Assembly: GCF_020176695.1 (NCBI RefSeq)
Contig: NZ_JAIWIA010000030.1
Coordinates: forward strand, 1 to 64,000
Source: Massilia sp. MS-15
GTDB lineage: Bacteria; Pseudomonadota; Gammaproteobacteria; Burkholderiales; Burkholderiaceae_D
DNA length: 64,000 nucleotides
Reading direction: 5' to 3'
Position numbers and translations under genes: made by a program. Positions 17,664-28,073 of the stretch are shown in pieces (the first letter of the stretch is position 1; each line of letters begins with the position of its first letter). Below the pieces are notes generated by a model, which was given only the letters and a program-made list of their open reading frames with translations, made no database searches and had not been told where the DNA came from.

Positions 17664-18032
17664 ATGATTCAAACCGAAAGCCGGCTCGAAGTGGCCGACA
17701 ACACCGGTGCCAAGGAAGTTCTGTGCATCAAGGTGTTGGGCGGCTCGAAGCGCCGTTATGCGAGCATTGGCGACATCATCAAGGTCACCGTTAAGGTGGC
17801 TGCGCCGCGTGGTCGCGTCAAGAAGGGCGAAATTTACAACGCCGTGGTTGTGCGTACCGCTAAAGGTGTGCGCCGCCAGGACGGTTCCCTGGTCAAGTTC
17901 GACGGCAATGCCGCCGTCCTGCTGAACGCCAAGCTGGAGCCGATCGGCACCCGTATCTTTGGACCGGTCACGCGCGAACTGCGTACCGAGAAGTTCATGA
18001 AGATCGTGTCGCTGGCACCTGAAGTTCTGTAA
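17664..18032 (+). CDS. rplN: 50S ribosomal protein L14
   Basis: 122 aa. [19 protein letters not shown] is the classic start, and L14 lies at the subunit interface. It is the first gene of the spc operon. Its ATG follows GGGAAAGAAAATACT and a structured 5' leader. Confidence 0.98.
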   Translation: MIQTESRLEVADNTGAKEVLCIKVLGGSKRRYASIGDIIKVTVKVAAPRGRVKKGEIYNAVVVRTAKGVRRQDGSLVKFDGNAAVLLNAKLEPIGTRIFGPVTRELRTEKFMKIVSLAPEVL

Positions 18033-18041
18033 GGATTCGAC

Positions 18042-18356
18042 ATGGATAAAATTCGTAAAAACGACGAAGTCATCGTTCTGGCTGGCAAGGACAAGGGCAA
18101 GCGTGGCGTCGTTCAGAAGCGTGTAGACGCTGAACACGTCATCGTTGAAGGCGTCAACGTCGCGAAGAAAGCGACCAAGCCGAACCCGATGACCGGTGTT
18201 ACTGGTGGTATCGTCGACAAGACTATGCCGATTCACGTGTCGAACGTCGCGCTGTTCAATGCTGCGACCGGCAAGGCAGATCGCGTTGGCTTCAAAGACC
18301 AGGACGGTAAAAAAGTCCGCGTCTTCAAGTCGAACGGCGAAGTAGTGAAGGGGTAA
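18042..18356 (+). CDS. rplX: 50S ribosomal protein L24
   Basis: 104 aa with the KOW motif [16 protein letters not shown]24 starts 50S assembly by binding the 5' end of 23S rRNA. It lies 9 nt after rplN and 5 nt before rplE. Confidence 0.98.
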   Translation: MDKIRKNDEVIVLAGKDKGKRGVVQKRVDAEHVIVEGVNVAKKATKPNPMTGVTGGIVDKTMPIHVSNVALFNAATGKADRVGFKDQDGKKVRVFKSNGEVVKG

Positions 18357-18361
18357 GAACA

Positions 18362-18901
18362 ATGGCCCGTCTCCAACAAATTTACAAAGACAAAGTCGTC
18401 GCCGAGCTGACCGAGAAATTCGGTTACAAGTCGATCATGGAAGTCCCGCGCCTGACCAAGATCACCCTGAACATGGGTCTGTCGGAAGCAGTCGCTGACA
18501 AGAAGATCATCGAGCACGCCACTGGCGACCTGACCAAGATCGCCGGCCAGAAGCCGGTCGTCACCAAGGCGCGCAAGGCAATCGCAGGTTTCAAGATCCG
18601 CGAAGGCTACCCGATCGGTACCATGGTCACCCTGCGTGGCAACCGCATGTACGAATTCCTGGACCGCTTCATCACCGTGGCACTGCCGCGCGTGCGTGAC
18701 TTCCGCGGTGTCAATGGCAAATCGTTCGACGGTCGTGGCAACTACAACATCGGTGTCAAGGAACAGATCATTTTCCCTGAAATCGACTACGACAAGATCG
18801 ATGCGCTGCGTGGCATGAACATCTCGATCACGACCACCGCTAAGACCGACGAAGAAGCCAAAGCGCTGCTCGCCGCCTTCAAATTCCCGTTCAGGAACTA
18901 A
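18362..18901 (+). CDS. rplE: 50S ribosomal protein L5
   Basis: 179 aa. L5 binds 5S rRNA and contacts the P-site t[21 protein letters not shown] and [19 protein letters not shown] are typical. In E. coli the start region of this gene is where S8 represses the spc operon. Confidence 0.98.
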   Translation: MARLQQIYKDKVVAELTEKFGYKSIMEVPRLTKITLNMGLSEAVADKKIIEHATGDLTKIAGQKPVVTKARKAIAGFKIREGYPIGTMVTLRGNRMYEFLDRFITVALPRVRDFRGVNGKSFDGRGNYNIGVKEQIIFPEIDYDKIDALRGMNISITTTAKTDEEAKALLAAFKFPFRN

Positions 18902-18905
18902 GAGC

Positions 18906-19211
18906 ATGGCAAAACTTGCACTGATTAACCGCGAACAGAAGCGTGCAGACCTGGTGGAGAAATTCGCCGCAAAGCGTGCAGCTCTGAAAGCGATCATCAA
19001 CGACCAGTCGAAGTCGGAAGAAGAGCGTTACGAAGCACGCCTGAAACTGCAGGCACTGCCGCGCAACTCGGCCCCGACCCGCCAGCGTAACCGCTGCGCC
19101 ATGACCGGCCGCCCACGTGGCACTTTCCGTAAATTCGGTCTTGCCCGCACCAAAGTCCGCGAATTCGCCATGAAAGGCGAAATCCCGGGTATGACCAAAG
19201 CCAGCTGGTAA
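18906..19211 (+). CDS. rpsN: 30S ribosomal protein S14 (zinc-free form)
   Basis: 101 aa, the long C-minus type without CxxC zinc motifs. It includes [19 protein letters not shown] and ends GMTKASW. S14 assembles late into the 30S head. Confidence 0.98.
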   Translation: MAKLALINREQKRADLVEKFAAKRAALKAIINDQSKSEEERYEARLKLQALPRNSAPTRQRNRCAMTGRPRGTFRKFGLARTKVREFAMKGEIPGMTKASW

Positions 19212-19225
19212 TAGGAGAATAAGCA

Positions 19226-19621
19226 ATGAGTATGAGCGATCCTATCGCCGATATGCTGACCCGCATTCGCAACGCACAAACTGTTTCGAAAACCACGGTC
19301 GCAATGCCGTCGTCGAAAGTCAAGGTTGCCATTGCCAACGTCCTGAAGGACGAGGGTTACATCGAAGATTTCGCCGTGTCCACCGAAGGTGGCAAGTCGG
19401 AACTGAAAATCGGTTTGAAGTATTACACCGGCCGTCCGGTCATCGAGCGCATCGAGCGCGTGTCCCGTCCTGGCCTGCGCGTCTACAAGGGCAAGAACGA
19501 AATCCCGTCGGTCATGAACGGCCTGGGCGTGGCAATCGTTTCGACTCCGCAAGGCGTGATGACTGACCGCAAGGCACGTGCTACCGGCGTCGGTGGCGAA
19601 GTGCTGTGCTACGTGGCTTAA
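19226..19621 (+). CDS. rpsH: 30S ribosomal protein S8
   Basis: 131 aa. [18 protein letters not shown] at the start and [20 protein letters not shown] at the end are typical. S8 binds helix 21 of 16S rRNA and represses the spc operon in E. coli. Confidence 0.98.
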   Translation: MSMSDPIADMLTRIRNAQTVSKTTVAMPSSKVKVAIANVLKDEGYIEDFAVSTEGGKSELKIGLKYYTGRPVIERIERVSRPGLRVYKGKNEIPSVMNGLGVAIVSTPQGVMTDRKARATGVGGEVLCYVA

Positions 19622-19630
19622 GGAGTAGAC

Positions 19631-20164
19631 ATGTCTCGAGTAGCTAAGATGCCAATCGCCGTCCCGGCAGGTACCGATGTCGCGATCAACGCGTCGTCGA
19701 TCACCGTCAAGGGCCCGCTCGGCACCCTGACCCAGCCGCTGAACGGCCTGGTCAAAGTGGAAAACAACAATGGCACGCTGACTTTCGACGTGGTCGACGA
19801 TTCGCGTGAATCGAACGCCATGTCGGGCACCCTGCGCGCCCTGGTCAACAACATGGTTACCGGCGTCACCAAGGGCTTCGAGAAGAAGCTGAACCTGGTC
19901 GGCGTGGGCTACAAGGCAGCAGTGCAGGGCAACGCCCTGAACCTGTCGCTGGGCTTCTCGCACCCGGTGCTGCACGCGATGCCGGAAGGCGTCACCGCAG
20001 TGACCCCGACCCCGACCGAAATCCTGATCAAGGGTATCGATCGCCAGAAGGTCGGCCAGGTGGCCGCTGAAGTGCGTGCTTACCGCGCTCCTGAGCCTTA
20101 CAAGGGCAAGGGCGTCCGTTATTCGGACGAAGTGGTGAAGCTTAAAGAAACCAAGAAGAAATAA
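19631..20164 (+). CDS. rplF: 50S ribosomal protein L6
   Basis: 177 aa. [14 protein letters not shown] opens the protein, and the [13 protein letters not shown] motif is near the C-terminus. L6 lies by the factor-binding site and sarcin-ricin loop. Confidence 0.98.
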   Translation: MSRVAKMPIAVPAGTDVAINASSITVKGPLGTLTQPLNGLVKVENNNGTLTFDVVDDSRESNAMSGTLRALVNNMVTGVTKGFEKKLNLVGVGYKAAVQGNALNLSLGFSHPVLHAMPEGVTAVTPTPTEILIKGIDRQKVGQVAAEVRAYRAPEPYKGKGVRYSDEVVKLKETKKK

Positions 20165-20175
20165 TCGGAGCTGAC

Positions 20176-20538
20176 ATGGACAAGAAACAATCGCGTCTGC
20201 GTCGCGGACGTCAAACCCGCATCAAGATCGCCCAGCTTGGCGTGAACCGTCTGTCGGTTCACCGCACCAACCTGCACATCTATGCGAACCTGATCAGCCC
20301 GGACGCAAAGGTGCTGGTGTCGGCTTCGACGCTGGAAGCAGAAGTGCGCGCCGAACTGGCTGGCAAGACTGGCGCCGGCGGCAACGCTGCCGCTGCTGCC
20401 CTGGTCGGCAAGCGCGTCGCCGAGAAGGCACTGAAAGCAGGGATCACCGAGGTCGCTTTCGACCGTTCGGGTTTCCGTTACCACGGCCGTGTCAAAGCGC
20501 TGGCAGAAGCTGCCCGCGAAGCCGGTCTGAAGTTCTAA
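20176..20538 (+). CDS. rplR: 50S ribosomal protein L18
   Basis: 120 aa. The N-terminus is basic ([18 protein letters not shown]), and [20 protein letters not shown] is near the end. L18 carries 5S rRNA into the large subunit with L5. Confidence 0.98.
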   Translation: MDKKQSRLRRGRQTRIKIAQLGVNRLSVHRTNLHIYANLISPDAKVLVSASTLEAEVRAELAGKTGAGGNAAAAALVGKRVAEKALKAGITEVAFDRSGFRYHGRVKALAEAAREAGLKF

Positions 20539-20550
20539 GGAAGAATCGTC

Positions 20551-21069
20551 ATGGCAAAAATGCAAGCGAAAATGCAAAGCGACAAGCCGGATGATGGCAT
20601 GCGCGAAAAAATGATCGCGATCAACCGCGTGACCAAAGTGGTCAAGGGTGGTCGTATCATGGGTTTTGCAGCGCTGACCGTTGTCGGTGACGGCGATGGC
20701 CGCATCGGCATGGGTAAAGGCAAGTCGAAGGAAGTTCCAGTCGGCGTGCAAAAAGCGATGGAAGAAGCCCGCCGCAACCTGATCAAGGTGCCCCTCAAGA
20801 ACGGTACGCTGCACCACACCGTGACCGGTCGTCACGGCGCCTCGCGCGTCATGATGTCGCCGGCCAAGCCGGGTACCGGCGTGATCGCTGGTGGCGCAAT
20901 GCGCGCTATCTTCGAGGTGATGGGCGTGACCGACGTGGTCGCCAAGTCGACCGGTTCGTCGAACCCGTACAACCTGGTGCGCGCAACCCTCGACGGCCTG
21001 TCGAAAATGAGCACCGCATCCGACATCGCTGCCAAGCGCGGCAAGTCGGTTGAAGACATCCTGGGTTAA
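20551..21069 (+). CDS. rpsE: 30S ribosomal protein S5
   Basis: 172 aa. S5 affects decoding accuracy and is the site of spectinomycin resistance changes. [20 protein letters not shown] and [17 protein letters not shown] are typical. rpmD follows after 11 nt. Confidence 0.98.
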   Translation: MAKMQAKMQSDKPDDGMREKMIAINRVTKVVKGGRIMGFAALTVVGDGDGRIGMGKGKSKEVPVGVQKAMEEARRNLIKVPLKNGTLHHTVTGRHGASRVMMSPAKPGTGVIAGGAMRAIFEVMGVTDVVAKSTGSSNPYNLVRATLDGLSKMSTASDIAAKRGKSVEDILG

Positions 21070-21080
21070 GGGGAACACAC

Positions 21081-21260
21081 ATGGCAAACACTGTCAAAGT
21101 CAAGCTCGTCAAGGGCCTGATCGGTACCCGTCAGGATCACCGTGCCACCGTGCGCGGCCTGGGTCTGCGTCGTGTCAACTCGGTCTCCGAGCTGCAGGAC
21201 ACCCCAGCTGTGCGTGGCATGATCAACAAAGTCGCGTACCTCGTTAAAGTTGTTTCGTAA
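21081..21260 (+). CDS. rpmD: 50S ribosomal protein L30
   Basis: 59 aa: begins [20 protein letters not shown], with [19 protein letters not shown] in the middle. This is the short bacterial L30. It lies between rpsE and rplO as in other spc operons, with AAGGGGAACACAC upstream of the ATG. Confidence 0.97.
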   Translation: MANTVKVKLVKGLIGTRQDHRATVRGLGLRRVNSVSELQDTPAVRGMINKVAYLVKVVS

Positions 21261-21288
21261 GCCCTCGGGCTTACGTACGGAGAAATCA

Positions 21289-21720
21289 ATGGAACTCAAT
21301 ACCATTCAACCAGCGGACGGCGCCAAGCACGCGAAGCGTCGCGTTGGCCGCGGTATCGGCTCGGGCCTGGGCAAGACTGCCGGCCGCGGTCACAAGGGTC
21401 AGAAATCGCGTTCGGGCGGCTTCCACAAAGTCGGCTTCGAAGGCGGTCAGATGCCTCTGCAGCGTCGTCTGCCGAAGCGCGGCTTCAAGTCGCTGAACGC
21501 GACCTTCAAGGCTGAAGTGCGTCTGTCGGACCTGAACAACCTGGCGGTCGGCGAAATCGACATCCTGGTGCTCAAAGCAGCAGGCATCCTGCCGGTGGTG
21601 GCACGCGACGTGCGCGTCATCCTGTCGGGCGAGATCACCAAAGCGGTGACCCTCAAGGGCCTGAAGGCAACTGCCGGCGCGAAAGCGGCGATCGAAGCAG
21701 CTGGCGGTTCGGTCGCTTAA
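21289..21720 (+). CDS. rplO: 50S ribosomal protein L15
   Basis: 143 aa. [20 protein letters not shown] then [20 protein letters not shown], the Gly-rich N-terminal extension of L15. The ATG at 21289 follows CGGAGAAATCA; an in-frame ORF extension to 21250 is rejected. Confidence 0.97.
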   Translation: MELNTIQPADGAKHAKRRVGRGIGSGLGKTAGRGHKGQKSRSGGFHKVGFEGGQMPLQRRLPKRGFKSLNATFKAEVRLSDLNNLAVGEIDILVLKAAGILPVVARDVRVILSGEITKAVTLKGLKATAGAKAAIEAAGGSVA

Positions 21721-21748
21721 TCGCGGCCCTGCCTGATCGGAGCAAAAA

Positions 21749-23083
21749 TTGGCGACTAATTCACAACTTGGTAAAAGCGCCGCTTCCGGCTTCCCCTGGG
21801 GTCGGCTGTGGTTTTTGCTTGGCGCATTGGTCGTGTACCGCATCGGTGCTCACATCCCGGTCCCCGGGATTGACCCGGTGCAGCTGGCAGCGCTGTTCAA
21901 GCAGAACGAAGGCGGCATCCTGGGCATGTTCAACATGTTCTCGGGTGGCGCCCTGTCCCGCTTTACCGTGTTCGCCCTCGGCATCATGCCTTACATTTCG
22001 GCTTCGATCATCATGCAGCTTGCATCGATCGTCTCGCCGCAACTCGAGGCGCTGAAGAAAGAGGGCGAAGCCGGCCGCCGCAAGATCACCCAGTACACCC
22101 GTTACTTCACGGTGGCACTGGCACTGTTCCAGGCGTTCGGCATCGCGGTCGCGCTCGAAGCGCAGCCTGGCCTCGTGCTCGATCCGGGCATGGGCTTCCG
22201 CTTCGTCACGGTGACGACGCTCCTGACTGGCACCATGTTCCTCATGTGGCTGGGCGAGCAGATTACCGAGCGTGGTCTTGGCAACGGTATTTCGATCATC
22301 ATTTTTGCCGGTATCGCAGCAGGTCTGCCGTCGGCTCTGGGTGGCCTGTTCACCCTGATCTCGAACGGTTCGATCAGCAGTATCTCCGCGATCATCATCG
22401 TTCTTCTGGTGGCAGCAGTGACCTACGCGGTCGTGTTCGTTGAACGCGGCCAGCGCAAGATCCTGGTCAATTACGCCAAACGCCAGGTCGGCAACAAGAT
22501 CTATGGTGGCCAAAGCAGCCACCTGCCCTTGAAGCTGAACATGGCAGGCGTGATTCCTCCGATCTTCGCATCGTCGATCATCCTGTTCCCGGCGACGATC
22601 GTCGACTGGTTCACGCGCGGCAAGGACTCCAGTGGCCCGGTCATCGGGTTCCTGAAAGACCTCGCAGCGTCGATGGCACCGGGCGAGCCGATCCACGCGT
22701 TGCTGTATGCGGTGGCGATCGTGTTCTTCTGCTTCTTCTATACCGCGCTGGTATTCAACAGCAAGGAAACGGCGGATAACTTGAAGAAGAGCGGCGCGTT
22801 TGTTCCGGGCATCCGCCCGGGTGAGCAGACCGCACGCTACATCGACAAGATCCTGATGCGCCTGACCCTGGTCGGTGCGGTCTACATCACCCTGGTGTGC
22901 CTGGTGCCGGAGTTCCTGACCGCCCAGTGGAAGGTTCCCTTCTACTTCGGTGGCACGTCCCTCCTCATCGTTGTGGTGGTGACGATGGACTTCATGGCAC
23001 AAGTGCAGAACTACGTCATGTCGCAGCAATACGATTCGCTGCTGCGCAAGGCGAACTTCAAGGGCGGGATTCCGTCGCGTTAA
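21749..23083 (+). CDS. secY: Protein translocase subunit SecY
   Basis: 444 aa with ten membrane segments forming the Sec channel. Visible family motifs: [15 protein letters not shown] near the start, [17 protein letters not shown], and [16 protein letters not shown] in cytoplasmic loop C4. The start is TTG at 21749, with GGAG six bases before it; no ATG gives a full-length N-terminus. Position in the spc operon after rplO is standard. Confidence 0.97.
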   Translation: MATNSQLGKSAASGFPWGRLWFLLGALVVYRIGAHIPVPGIDPVQLAALFKQNEGGILGMFNMFSGGALSRFTVFALGIMPYISASIIMQLASIVSPQLEALKKEGEAGRRKITQYTRYFTVALALFQAFGIAVALEAQPGLVLDPGMGFRFVTVTTLLTGTMFLMWLGEQITERGLGNGISIIIFAGIAAGLPSALGGLFTLISNGSISSISAIIIVLLVAAVTYAVVFVERGQRKILVNYAKRQVGNKIYGGQSSHLPLKLNMAGVIPPIFASSIILFPATIVDWFTRGKDSSGPVIGFLKDLAASMAPGEPIHALLYAVAIVFFCFFYTALVFNSKETADNLKKSGAFVPGIRPGEQTARYIDKILMRLTLVGAVYITLVCLVPEFLTAQWKVPFYFGGTSLLIVVVVTMDFMAQVQNYVMSQQYDSLLRKANFKGGIPSR

Positions 23084-23103
23084 GCGGGGAAGGCATAGAC
23101 CGA

Positions 23104-23322
23104 ATGGCAAAAGACGACGTCATCCAAATGCAGGGGGAGATTCTCGAGAATCTCCCGAACGCAACATTTCGCGTGAAGCTGGAAAACGGGCACGTGGTTC
23201 TGGGACATATCTCGGGTAAAATGCGGATGAATTACATCCGCATTCTCCCGGGTGACAAGGTAACGGTGGAACTGACCCCGTACGATCTGTCCCGGGCCCG
23301 CATTGTGTTCCGCACCAAGTAA
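23104..23322 (+). CDS. infA: Translation initiation factor IF-1
   Basis: 72 aa: begins [20 protein letters not shown], with [20 protein letters not shown] in the middle. This is an OB-fold protein that blocks the A site during initiation. Its place between secY and rpmJ is usual in betaproteobacteria. Confidence 0.98.
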   Translation: MAKDDVIQMQGEILENLPNATFRVKLENGHVVLGHISGKMRMNYIRILPGDKVTVELTPYDLSRARIVFRTK

Positions 23323-23358
23323 AAATCATTAAAGTAAACGAACCGAAGAGAGTGCAAA

Positions 23359-23472
23359 ATGAAAGTTAACGCTTCAGTCAAGCGGATCTGCCGCAACTGC
23401 AAGATCATCAAGCGCAAGGGCGTGGTCCGTGTGATCTGCGTCGAGCCGCGTCACAAGCAGCGTCAAGGTTAA
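23359..23472 (+). CDS. rpmJ: 50S ribosomal protein L36
   Basis: 37 aa: [20 protein letters not shown], ending HKQRQG. Cys 11, 14 and 27 plus His 32 form the zinc ribbon, so this is the zinc-binding (C+) form. It has a GAAGAGAG-type Shine-Dalgarno and is followed by rpsM. Confidence 0.97.
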   Translation: MKVNASVKRICRNCKIIKRKGVVRVICVEPRHKQRQG

Positions 23473-23488
23473 TTTCGAGGAATAACGA

Positions 23489-23854
23489 ATGGCACGTATT
23501 GCAGGGGTTAACATCCCAAATCATCAGCACACCGTGATCGGCCTGACGGCTATCTACGGTATTGGCCGCCCACGTTCGCAGAAGATCTGCGATTCGACCG
23601 GCATCGCTACCAACAAGAAGGTCAAGGACCTCGACGATAACGAACTCGAGAAGCTGCGTGACGAAGTTGCGAAGTTTGTCGTGGAAGGCGACCTGCGCCG
23701 CGAACTGTCCATGAACATCAAGCGTCTGATGGACCTGGGCTGCTACCGCGGCATGCGTCACCGCAAGGGCCTGCCAGTGCGCGGTCAGCGTACCCGCACC
23801 AATGCACGTACCCGCAAGGGCCCGCGCAAGGCAGCTCAATCGCTCAAGAAATAA
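23489..23854 (+). CDS. rpsM: 30S ribosomal protein S13
   Basis: 121 aa. [19 protein letters not shown] then [11 protein letters not shown], with [17 protein letters not shown] at the C-terminus. S13 forms bridges to the large subunit. It is the first gene of the alpha operon, only 16 nt after rpmJ, with no separate promoter seen. Confidence 0.98.
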   Translation: MARIAGVNIPNHQHTVIGLTAIYGIGRPRSQKICDSTGIATNKKVKDLDDNELEKLRDEVAKFVVEGDLRRELSMNIKRLMDLGCYRGMRHRKGLPVRGQRTRTNARTRKGPRKAAQSLKK

Positions 23855-23868
23855 TCTAGGAACCGACC

Positions 23869-24279
23869 ATGGCCAAGCAACAGAGCAGCGCAGCCGCAGC
23901 AGCAGCCCGCGCACGCAAGAAAGTCAAGAAGAACGTCGCCGAGGGCATCGCCCACGTGCACGCGTCCTTCAACAACACCATCATCACGATCACCGATCGC
24001 CAGGGCAATGCCCTGTCGTGGGCAACCTCCGGCGGCGCCGGCTTCAAGGGTTCGCGCAAATCGACCCCGTTCGCAGCGCAGGTTGCTGCCGAAGCCGCAG
24101 GCAAGGTCGCTCAGGAATCGGGCGTGAAGAACCTGGAAGTGCGTATCAAGGGCCCAGGCCCGGGCCGTGAGTCGGCTGTGCGTGCACTGAACAACCTGGG
24201 CATCAAGATCACCGAGATCCAGGACGTGACCCCGGTTCCGCACAACGGCTGCCGTCCGCCGAAGCGTCGTCGTATCTGA
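23869..24279 (+). CDS. rpsK: 30S ribosomal protein S11
   Basis: 136 aa. [20 protein letters not shown] and the C-terminal [12 protein letters not shown] are typical. The N-terminus is Ala/Lys-rich. S11 lies at the platform near the Shine-Dalgarno helix. It is followed by a terminator-like hairpin and a 266-nt gap before rpsD. Confidence 0.98.
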   Translation: MAKQQSSAAAAAARARKKVKKNVAEGIAHVHASFNNTIITITDRQGNALSWATSGGAGFKGSRKSTPFAAQVAAEAAGKVAQESGVKNLEVRIKGPGPGRESAVRALNNLGIKITEIQDVTPVPHNGCRPPKRRRI

Positions 24280-24342
24280 TACGACGCTGACTCGGCAGTA
24301 GGGGAGGGTGCAAACCCGCTCCTGCGTCGCGAAAAGCCAACG

Positions 24343-24370
24343 ACGGGGCCTTGCGCCCCGTTGTGTTTTA
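24343..24370 (+). terminator. Terminator-like hairpin after rpsK
   Basis: ACGGGGC / GCCCCGT (7 bp, 5-nt loop) is followed by TTGTGTTTTA. It may end part of the transcription from the spc/alpha run before the rpsD promoter. Confidence 0.6.
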
Positions 24371-24403
24371 CGAGATTGGCCGGCGCGGTGCCCTGAATTG
24401 GGT

Positions 24404-24452
24404 TATACTGCCCGGCTCTTGTCGTCTGCCGTTTCCACGGCGGGCGTTTTTT
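24404..24452 (+). promoter_or_regulatory. rpsD promoter with an attenuator-like leader hairpin
   Basis: A TATACT -10 box lies at 24404-24409; the -35 is weak. About 15 nt after the expected start, CGTCTGCCG (24423-24431) pairs over 9 bp with CGGCGGGCG (24438-24446), and six T residues follow (24447-24452). This is intrinsic-terminator architecture inside the leader. A second hairpin, GTCCGCT/AGCGGAC, lies at 24461-24484, before the GTG start at 24546. Confidence 0.55.
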
Positions 24453-24545
24453 CAAGCCACGTCCGCTCTCATGCAGAAGCGGACTAGCGCCTGCCGCATC
24501 GCTCGCGATGCCTCCGGGGCGTGATTATTATTTTAAGGATTCAAC

Positions 24546-25169
24546 GTGGCACGTTATATCGGACCAAAAGCAAAACTGTCGCGCCGTGAAGGCACCGACC
24601 TGTTCCTGAAGAGCGCACGCCGCTCGCTCGATTCGAAGTGCAAGCTGGACGTCAAGCCAGGCCAGCACGGCGTCAAGTCGGGTGCCCGCACCTCGGACTA
24701 CGGCAACCAGCTGCGTGAAAAGCAGAAGGTCAAGCGCATGTACGGCGTGCTCGAGCGCCAGTTCCGCCGTTACTTCGCCGAAGCATCGCGCCGCAAGGGC
24801 AACACCGGCGAAACCCTGCTGAAGCTGCTGGAAGCCCGCCTGGACAACGTCGCCTACCGCATGGGCTTCGGCTCGACCCGCGCCGAAGCACGCCAGCTGG
24901 TGAGCCACAAGGCCTTCACCGTGAACGGCAACGTCGTGAACATCGCTTCGTACCAGGTCAAGACCGGCGACGTGATCGCTGTGCGCGAAAAGGCCAAGAA
25001 GCAAGTGCGTATCCAGGAAGCCCTGTCGCTGGCTGAACAAGTCGGCATGCCGAGCTGGGTGTCGGTCGACAGCAAGAAGATGGAAGGCACCTTCCGTTCG
25101 TTCCCGGAACGTAACGAGATCGCTGCCGACGTCAACGAAGCGCTGATCGTCGAACTGTACTCGCGTTAA
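24546..25169 (+). CDS. rpsD: 30S ribosomal protein S4
   Basis: 207 aa. [20 protein letters not shown] opens it, and the S4 RNA-binding domain is at about 95-155 ([20 protein letters not shown]). S4 starts 30S assembly and is the autoregulator of the alpha operon in E. coli. The start codon is GTG, preceded by TTAAGGATTCAAC. The leader before it is long and structured. Confidence 0.97.
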   Translation: MARYIGPKAKLSRREGTDLFLKSARRSLDSKCKLDVKPGQHGVKSGARTSDYGNQLREKQKVKRMYGVLERQFRRYFAEASRRKGNTGETLLKLLEARLDNVAYRMGFGSTRAEARQLVSHKAFTVNGNVVNIASYQVKTGDVIAVREKAKKQVRIQEALSLAEQVGMPSWVSVDSKKMEGTFRSFPERNEIAADVNEALIVELYSR

Positions 25170-25203
25170 TGGATCGCGGCGCCCTGGCGCCGCCGTCCTT
25201 ACG

Positions 25204-25237
25204 GGCAGGAGGCGGCGGCGCGCCGCCGCTTCCTGCC
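25204..25237. repeat. Long GC palindrome between rpsD and rpoA
   Basis: A nearly perfect self-complementary stretch of 34 nt, centred at 25220/25221, with one G-T pair. It would fold into a stem of about 15 bp with a very small loop. There is no T-run after it, so it is not a standard terminator. It may stabilise or process the mRNA. Confidence 0.6.
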
Positions 25238-25356
25238 GGTAGAACCCCGAATCCGAGTCGTACCCGCCTGCTTGCCGCGAACGGCATGTGGGCTTTTCTA
25301 CTAATGCCATCAGCCTTATCGGTGTAACGAGCCGAGGGTATTGAAAAGGACATTTC

Positions 25357-26334
25357 ATGCAAAACAGTCTGTTGAAACCACGTATCATCGACGTCGAAAC
25401 CCTCGGCGCCGGCCACGCCAAAGTCGTGATGGAGCCGTTCGAACGTGGTTATGGCCACACCCTGGGCAACGCGCTGCGCCGCGTGCTGCTGTCGTCCATG
25501 ACCGGCTACGCGCCGACCGAAGTGACGATCGCCGGTGTCGTGCACGAGTACTCGTCGCTGGATGGCGTGCAGGAAGACGTCGTCGACCTGCTGCTGAACC
25601 TGAAGGGCGTGGTGTTCAAGGTCCACAACCGCGATGCCGTCACCCTGACCCTGAAGAAGGAAGGCGAAGGCGCCGTGCTGGCTTCGGACATCGACCTGCC
25701 GCATGACGTGGAACTGATCAACCCGGATCACGTGATCGCCCACCTGACCGCCGGCGGCAAGCTGGACATGCAGATCAAGGTCGAGAAGGGCCGCGGCTAC
25801 GTTCCTGGTAACGTGCGCCGCCTGTCGGAAGACACCAACAAGACCATCGGCCGCATCATCCTGGACGCATCGTTCTCGCCGGTCCGTCGCGTGTCCTACG
25901 CCGTGGAATCGGCCCGTGTCGAACAGCGTACCGACCTGGACAAGCTGATCATCAACATCGAGACCAACGGCGTCATCACCCCGGAAGAAGCGATCCGCCA
26001 GTCGGCACGCGTGCTGGTCGACCAGCTGAACGTGTTCGCCGCCCTGGAAGGCACCGAAGCCGCCGCCGAAGCACCGTCGCGTGCTCCGCTGGTCGATCCG
26101 ATCCTGCTGCGTCCGGTGGACGACCTGGAACTGACCGTCCGTTCGGCGAACTGCCTGAAGGCCGAGAACATCTACTACATCGGCGACCTGATCCAGCGTT
26201 CGGAAAACGAACTGCTCAAGACGCCGAACCTGGGCCGCAAGTCGCTCAACGAAATCAAGGAAGTCCTGGCTTCGCGCGGTCTCACTCTCGGCATGAAGCT
26301 CGAGAACTGGCCGCCGGCAGGCCTGGAAAAGTAA
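25357..26334 (+). CDS. rpoA: DNA-directed RNA polymerase subunit alpha
   Basis: 325 aa. The N-terminal assembly domain has [20 protein letters not shown] (residues 27-46). The C-terminal domain, which binds UP elements and activators, has [20 protein letters not shown] near the end. The ATG follows AAAGGACATTTC. It is in the usual place between rpsD and rplQ. Confidence 0.98.
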   Translation: MQNSLLKPRIIDVETLGAGHAKVVMEPFERGYGHTLGNALRRVLLSSMTGYAPTEVTIAGVVHEYSSLDGVQEDVVDLLLNLKGVVFKVHNRDAVTLTLKKEGEGAVLASDIDLPHDVELINPDHVIAHLTAGGKLDMQIKVEKGRGYVPGNVRRLSEDTNKTIGRIILDASFSPVRRVSYAVESARVEQRTDLDKLIINIETNGVITPEEAIRQSARVLVDQLNVFAALEGTEAAAEAPSRAPLVDPILLRPVDDLELTVRSANCLKAENIYYIGDLIQRSENELLKTPNLGRKSLNEIKEVLASRGLTLGMKLENWPPAGLEK

Positions 26335-26343
26335 TTGCCGTAC

Positions 26344-26375
26344 CTGCCCGGACAATGTCTGTCCGGGCAGTCTTT
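26344..26375 (+). terminator. Hairpin between rpoA and rplQ
   Basis: CTGCCCGGACA / TGTCCGGGCAG form a perfect 11-bp stem with loop ATGTC, then TCTTT. The U-tract is weak, so partial termination or an RNA stability element is more likely than full termination. Confidence 0.45.
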
Positions 26376-26455
26376 AACCACTAAAACCGGTCCGCGGGCT
26401 TGCGCAAGCATGAACGATCGAAGAACTGGAATGTAAACACTCGAAAGGAAGTACC

Positions 26456-26851
26456 ATGCGTCACCGTCACGGCCTCCGTAAACTGAACCGTACCTCGTCC
26501 CACCGCCTGGCAATGCTGCGCAACATGACCGTCTCGCTGCTGCGTCATGAAGCCATCAAGACCACCGTGCCGAAAGCCAAGGAACTGCGTCGCGTCATCG
26601 AGCCGATCCTGACCCTGGGCAAGACCGACACCCTGGCCAACAAGCGCCTGGCATTCGCCCGCCTGCGCGACCGCGAAATGGTGCAGAAGCTGTTCGCCGA
26701 ACTGGGCCCGCGTTACGCCAACCGTAACGGCGGCTACCTGCGCATCCTGAAAATGGGTTTCCGCGTGGGCGACAATGCGCCGATGGCCTACGTCGAACTG
26801 CTGGACCGTCCGGAAGTCACCTCGGCTGAAGAAGCACCGACCGCCGAGTAA
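26456..26851 (+). CDS. rplQ: 50S ribosomal protein L17
   Basis: 131 aa. [20 protein letters not shown] then [20 protein letters not shown]17 lies at the tunnel exit. It is the last gene of the alpha operon, followed by a strong terminator. The ATG follows GAAAGGAAGTACC. Confidence 0.98.
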   Translation: MRHRHGLRKLNRTSSHRLAMLRNMTVSLLRHEAIKTTVPKAKELRRVIEPILTLGKTDTLANKRLAFARLRDREMVQKLFAELGPRYANRNGGYLRILKMGFRVGDNAPMAYVELLDRPEVTSAEEAPTAE

Positions 26852-26873
26852 TCGCTTCTGGCGACGACTGAGA

Positions 26874-26901
26874 AAACCAGGCTTCGTGCCTGGTTTTTTT
26901 T
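26874..26901 (+). terminator. Terminator of the ribosomal protein gene cluster
   Basis: AAACCAGGC / GCCTGGTTT form a 9-bp stem with loop TTCGT, followed by a run of T residues. It is a textbook intrinsic terminator after rplQ. Confidence 0.93.
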
Positions 26902-27063
26902 CGTCCGCATGGTGGGCCGCCGGGGCGCCGCCTCTGCAAAAGGTGTAGCTGACCCGGCAATATTTTCGTGCGATAGTCCATAGTGCCGGCAAGCAACGTT
27001 TTGCGCCTGACTTGCCGGCATCCCGCGTCAGCGCCTGTCCTCACGAAGCACATCCCGGTATCC

Positions 27064-27957
27064 ATGAAAAAACTCGTCTTCCTGCTGTTACTTGCCATGC
27101 AGCCCCTGCATGGCCATGCCCAATCGCAGCGCACCCATCTCGCGGAAAGGATCGACACCGCGAACCTCGACCTGAAGATCCTGGGCGAGCAGATCACCGC
27201 CAGCGACCAGACCGATTACCAGAAAGCGGTCACGCTGCTCGACTGGGTCAGCAACCGCCTCGAATGGAAGGCAACCGACTACCAGCGCCGCAGCGTGAAG
27301 GAAATCCTGGAGCGGGGCGGCGGCAACTGCTACGACCTGGCGCTCGTGTATGTCGAGATCGTCAAGGCCGTGGGCATCAAGACCCGTTCGATCGCCGAAA
27401 TCAACCTGGCCACCCCGAACGCCGAACGCCAGCAGCAGGCCAGCCAGATGGTCAGGGAAAAGGGCGCGCGCTACTCCCTGTTCGGCGCCCGCCACAACGA
27501 CCACCGCTGGCTGGAGGTGTATGACGAAACCTCGGGCAGCTGGCTGCCCGTCGATCCGACGATGGGCGTGATCGGGATCGACCAGTGGGTGATGGCGCGG
27601 CTCGGGTTTGGACAGCGCAAGAGCATCGACCCGGTCATTTCCGGGCAGATGATCGCGCCCTTCGCGATCTTTGTCGCGGGCGATGGCAAGCACCTGATGG
27701 CGGAAGACCGTTCCATGTTCTACCTGGTCGAGCAGTTCGACCGGGCGCATGGCGGACGCCTGGCGGCGCTGCCTTCCTGGAACAGATGGGTTGCTGCGGT
27801 CAAGCTGCTTTCCGGGCGCGCCCGGCATGCCTTCGAGGGCAAGGAGAACCTGCACGAGCATACGGGCCAGATCGAGGAGCTCGATGCGATCTACCGCGCC
27901 CTGAAGAACGAATATCAGGAGGCGCAACAGTCGCGCGCGGCCGGCACCCGGGCCTGA
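27064..27957 (+). CDS. Transglutaminase-like cysteine peptidase, exported
   Basis: 297 aa. A signal peptide (MKKLVFLLLLAMQPLHGHA) is followed by a transglutaminase-like (BTLCP, DUF920-related) domain. The likely triad is Cys89 in GGGNCYDLA, His147 in NDHRWLEVY and Asp164 in LPVDPTMG. Family members are periplasmic proteases; LapG, a relative, cleaves adhesins. No adhesin or LapD is nearby, so the substrate is unknown. The ATG at 27064 was chosen because the signal peptide starts there. Confidence 0.8.
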   Translation: MKKLVFLLLLAMQPLHGHAQSQRTHLAERIDTANLDLKILGEQITASDQTDYQKAVTLLDWVSNRLEWKATDYQRRSVKEILERGGGNCYDLALVYVEIVKAVGIKTRSIAEINLATPNAERQQQASQMVREKGARYSLFGARHNDHRWLEVYDETSGSWLPVDPTMGVIGIDQWVMARLGFGQRKSIDPVISGQMIAPFAIFVAGDGKHLMAEDRSMFYLVEQFDRAHGGRLAALPSWNRWVAAVKLLSGRARHAFEGKENLHEHTGQIEELDAIYRALKNEYQEAQQSRAAGTRA

Positions 27958-28073
27958 AGCGGTCGCCAGCCATCGCGGCGGCGCCAGGAGGCGCTGCCAT
28001 TTTCGGGCTGTAACAGACAGCTTGGGCCGTACCGGTGTACCATTCCCGCCGGCACCAAACTTCGTCCTACACC

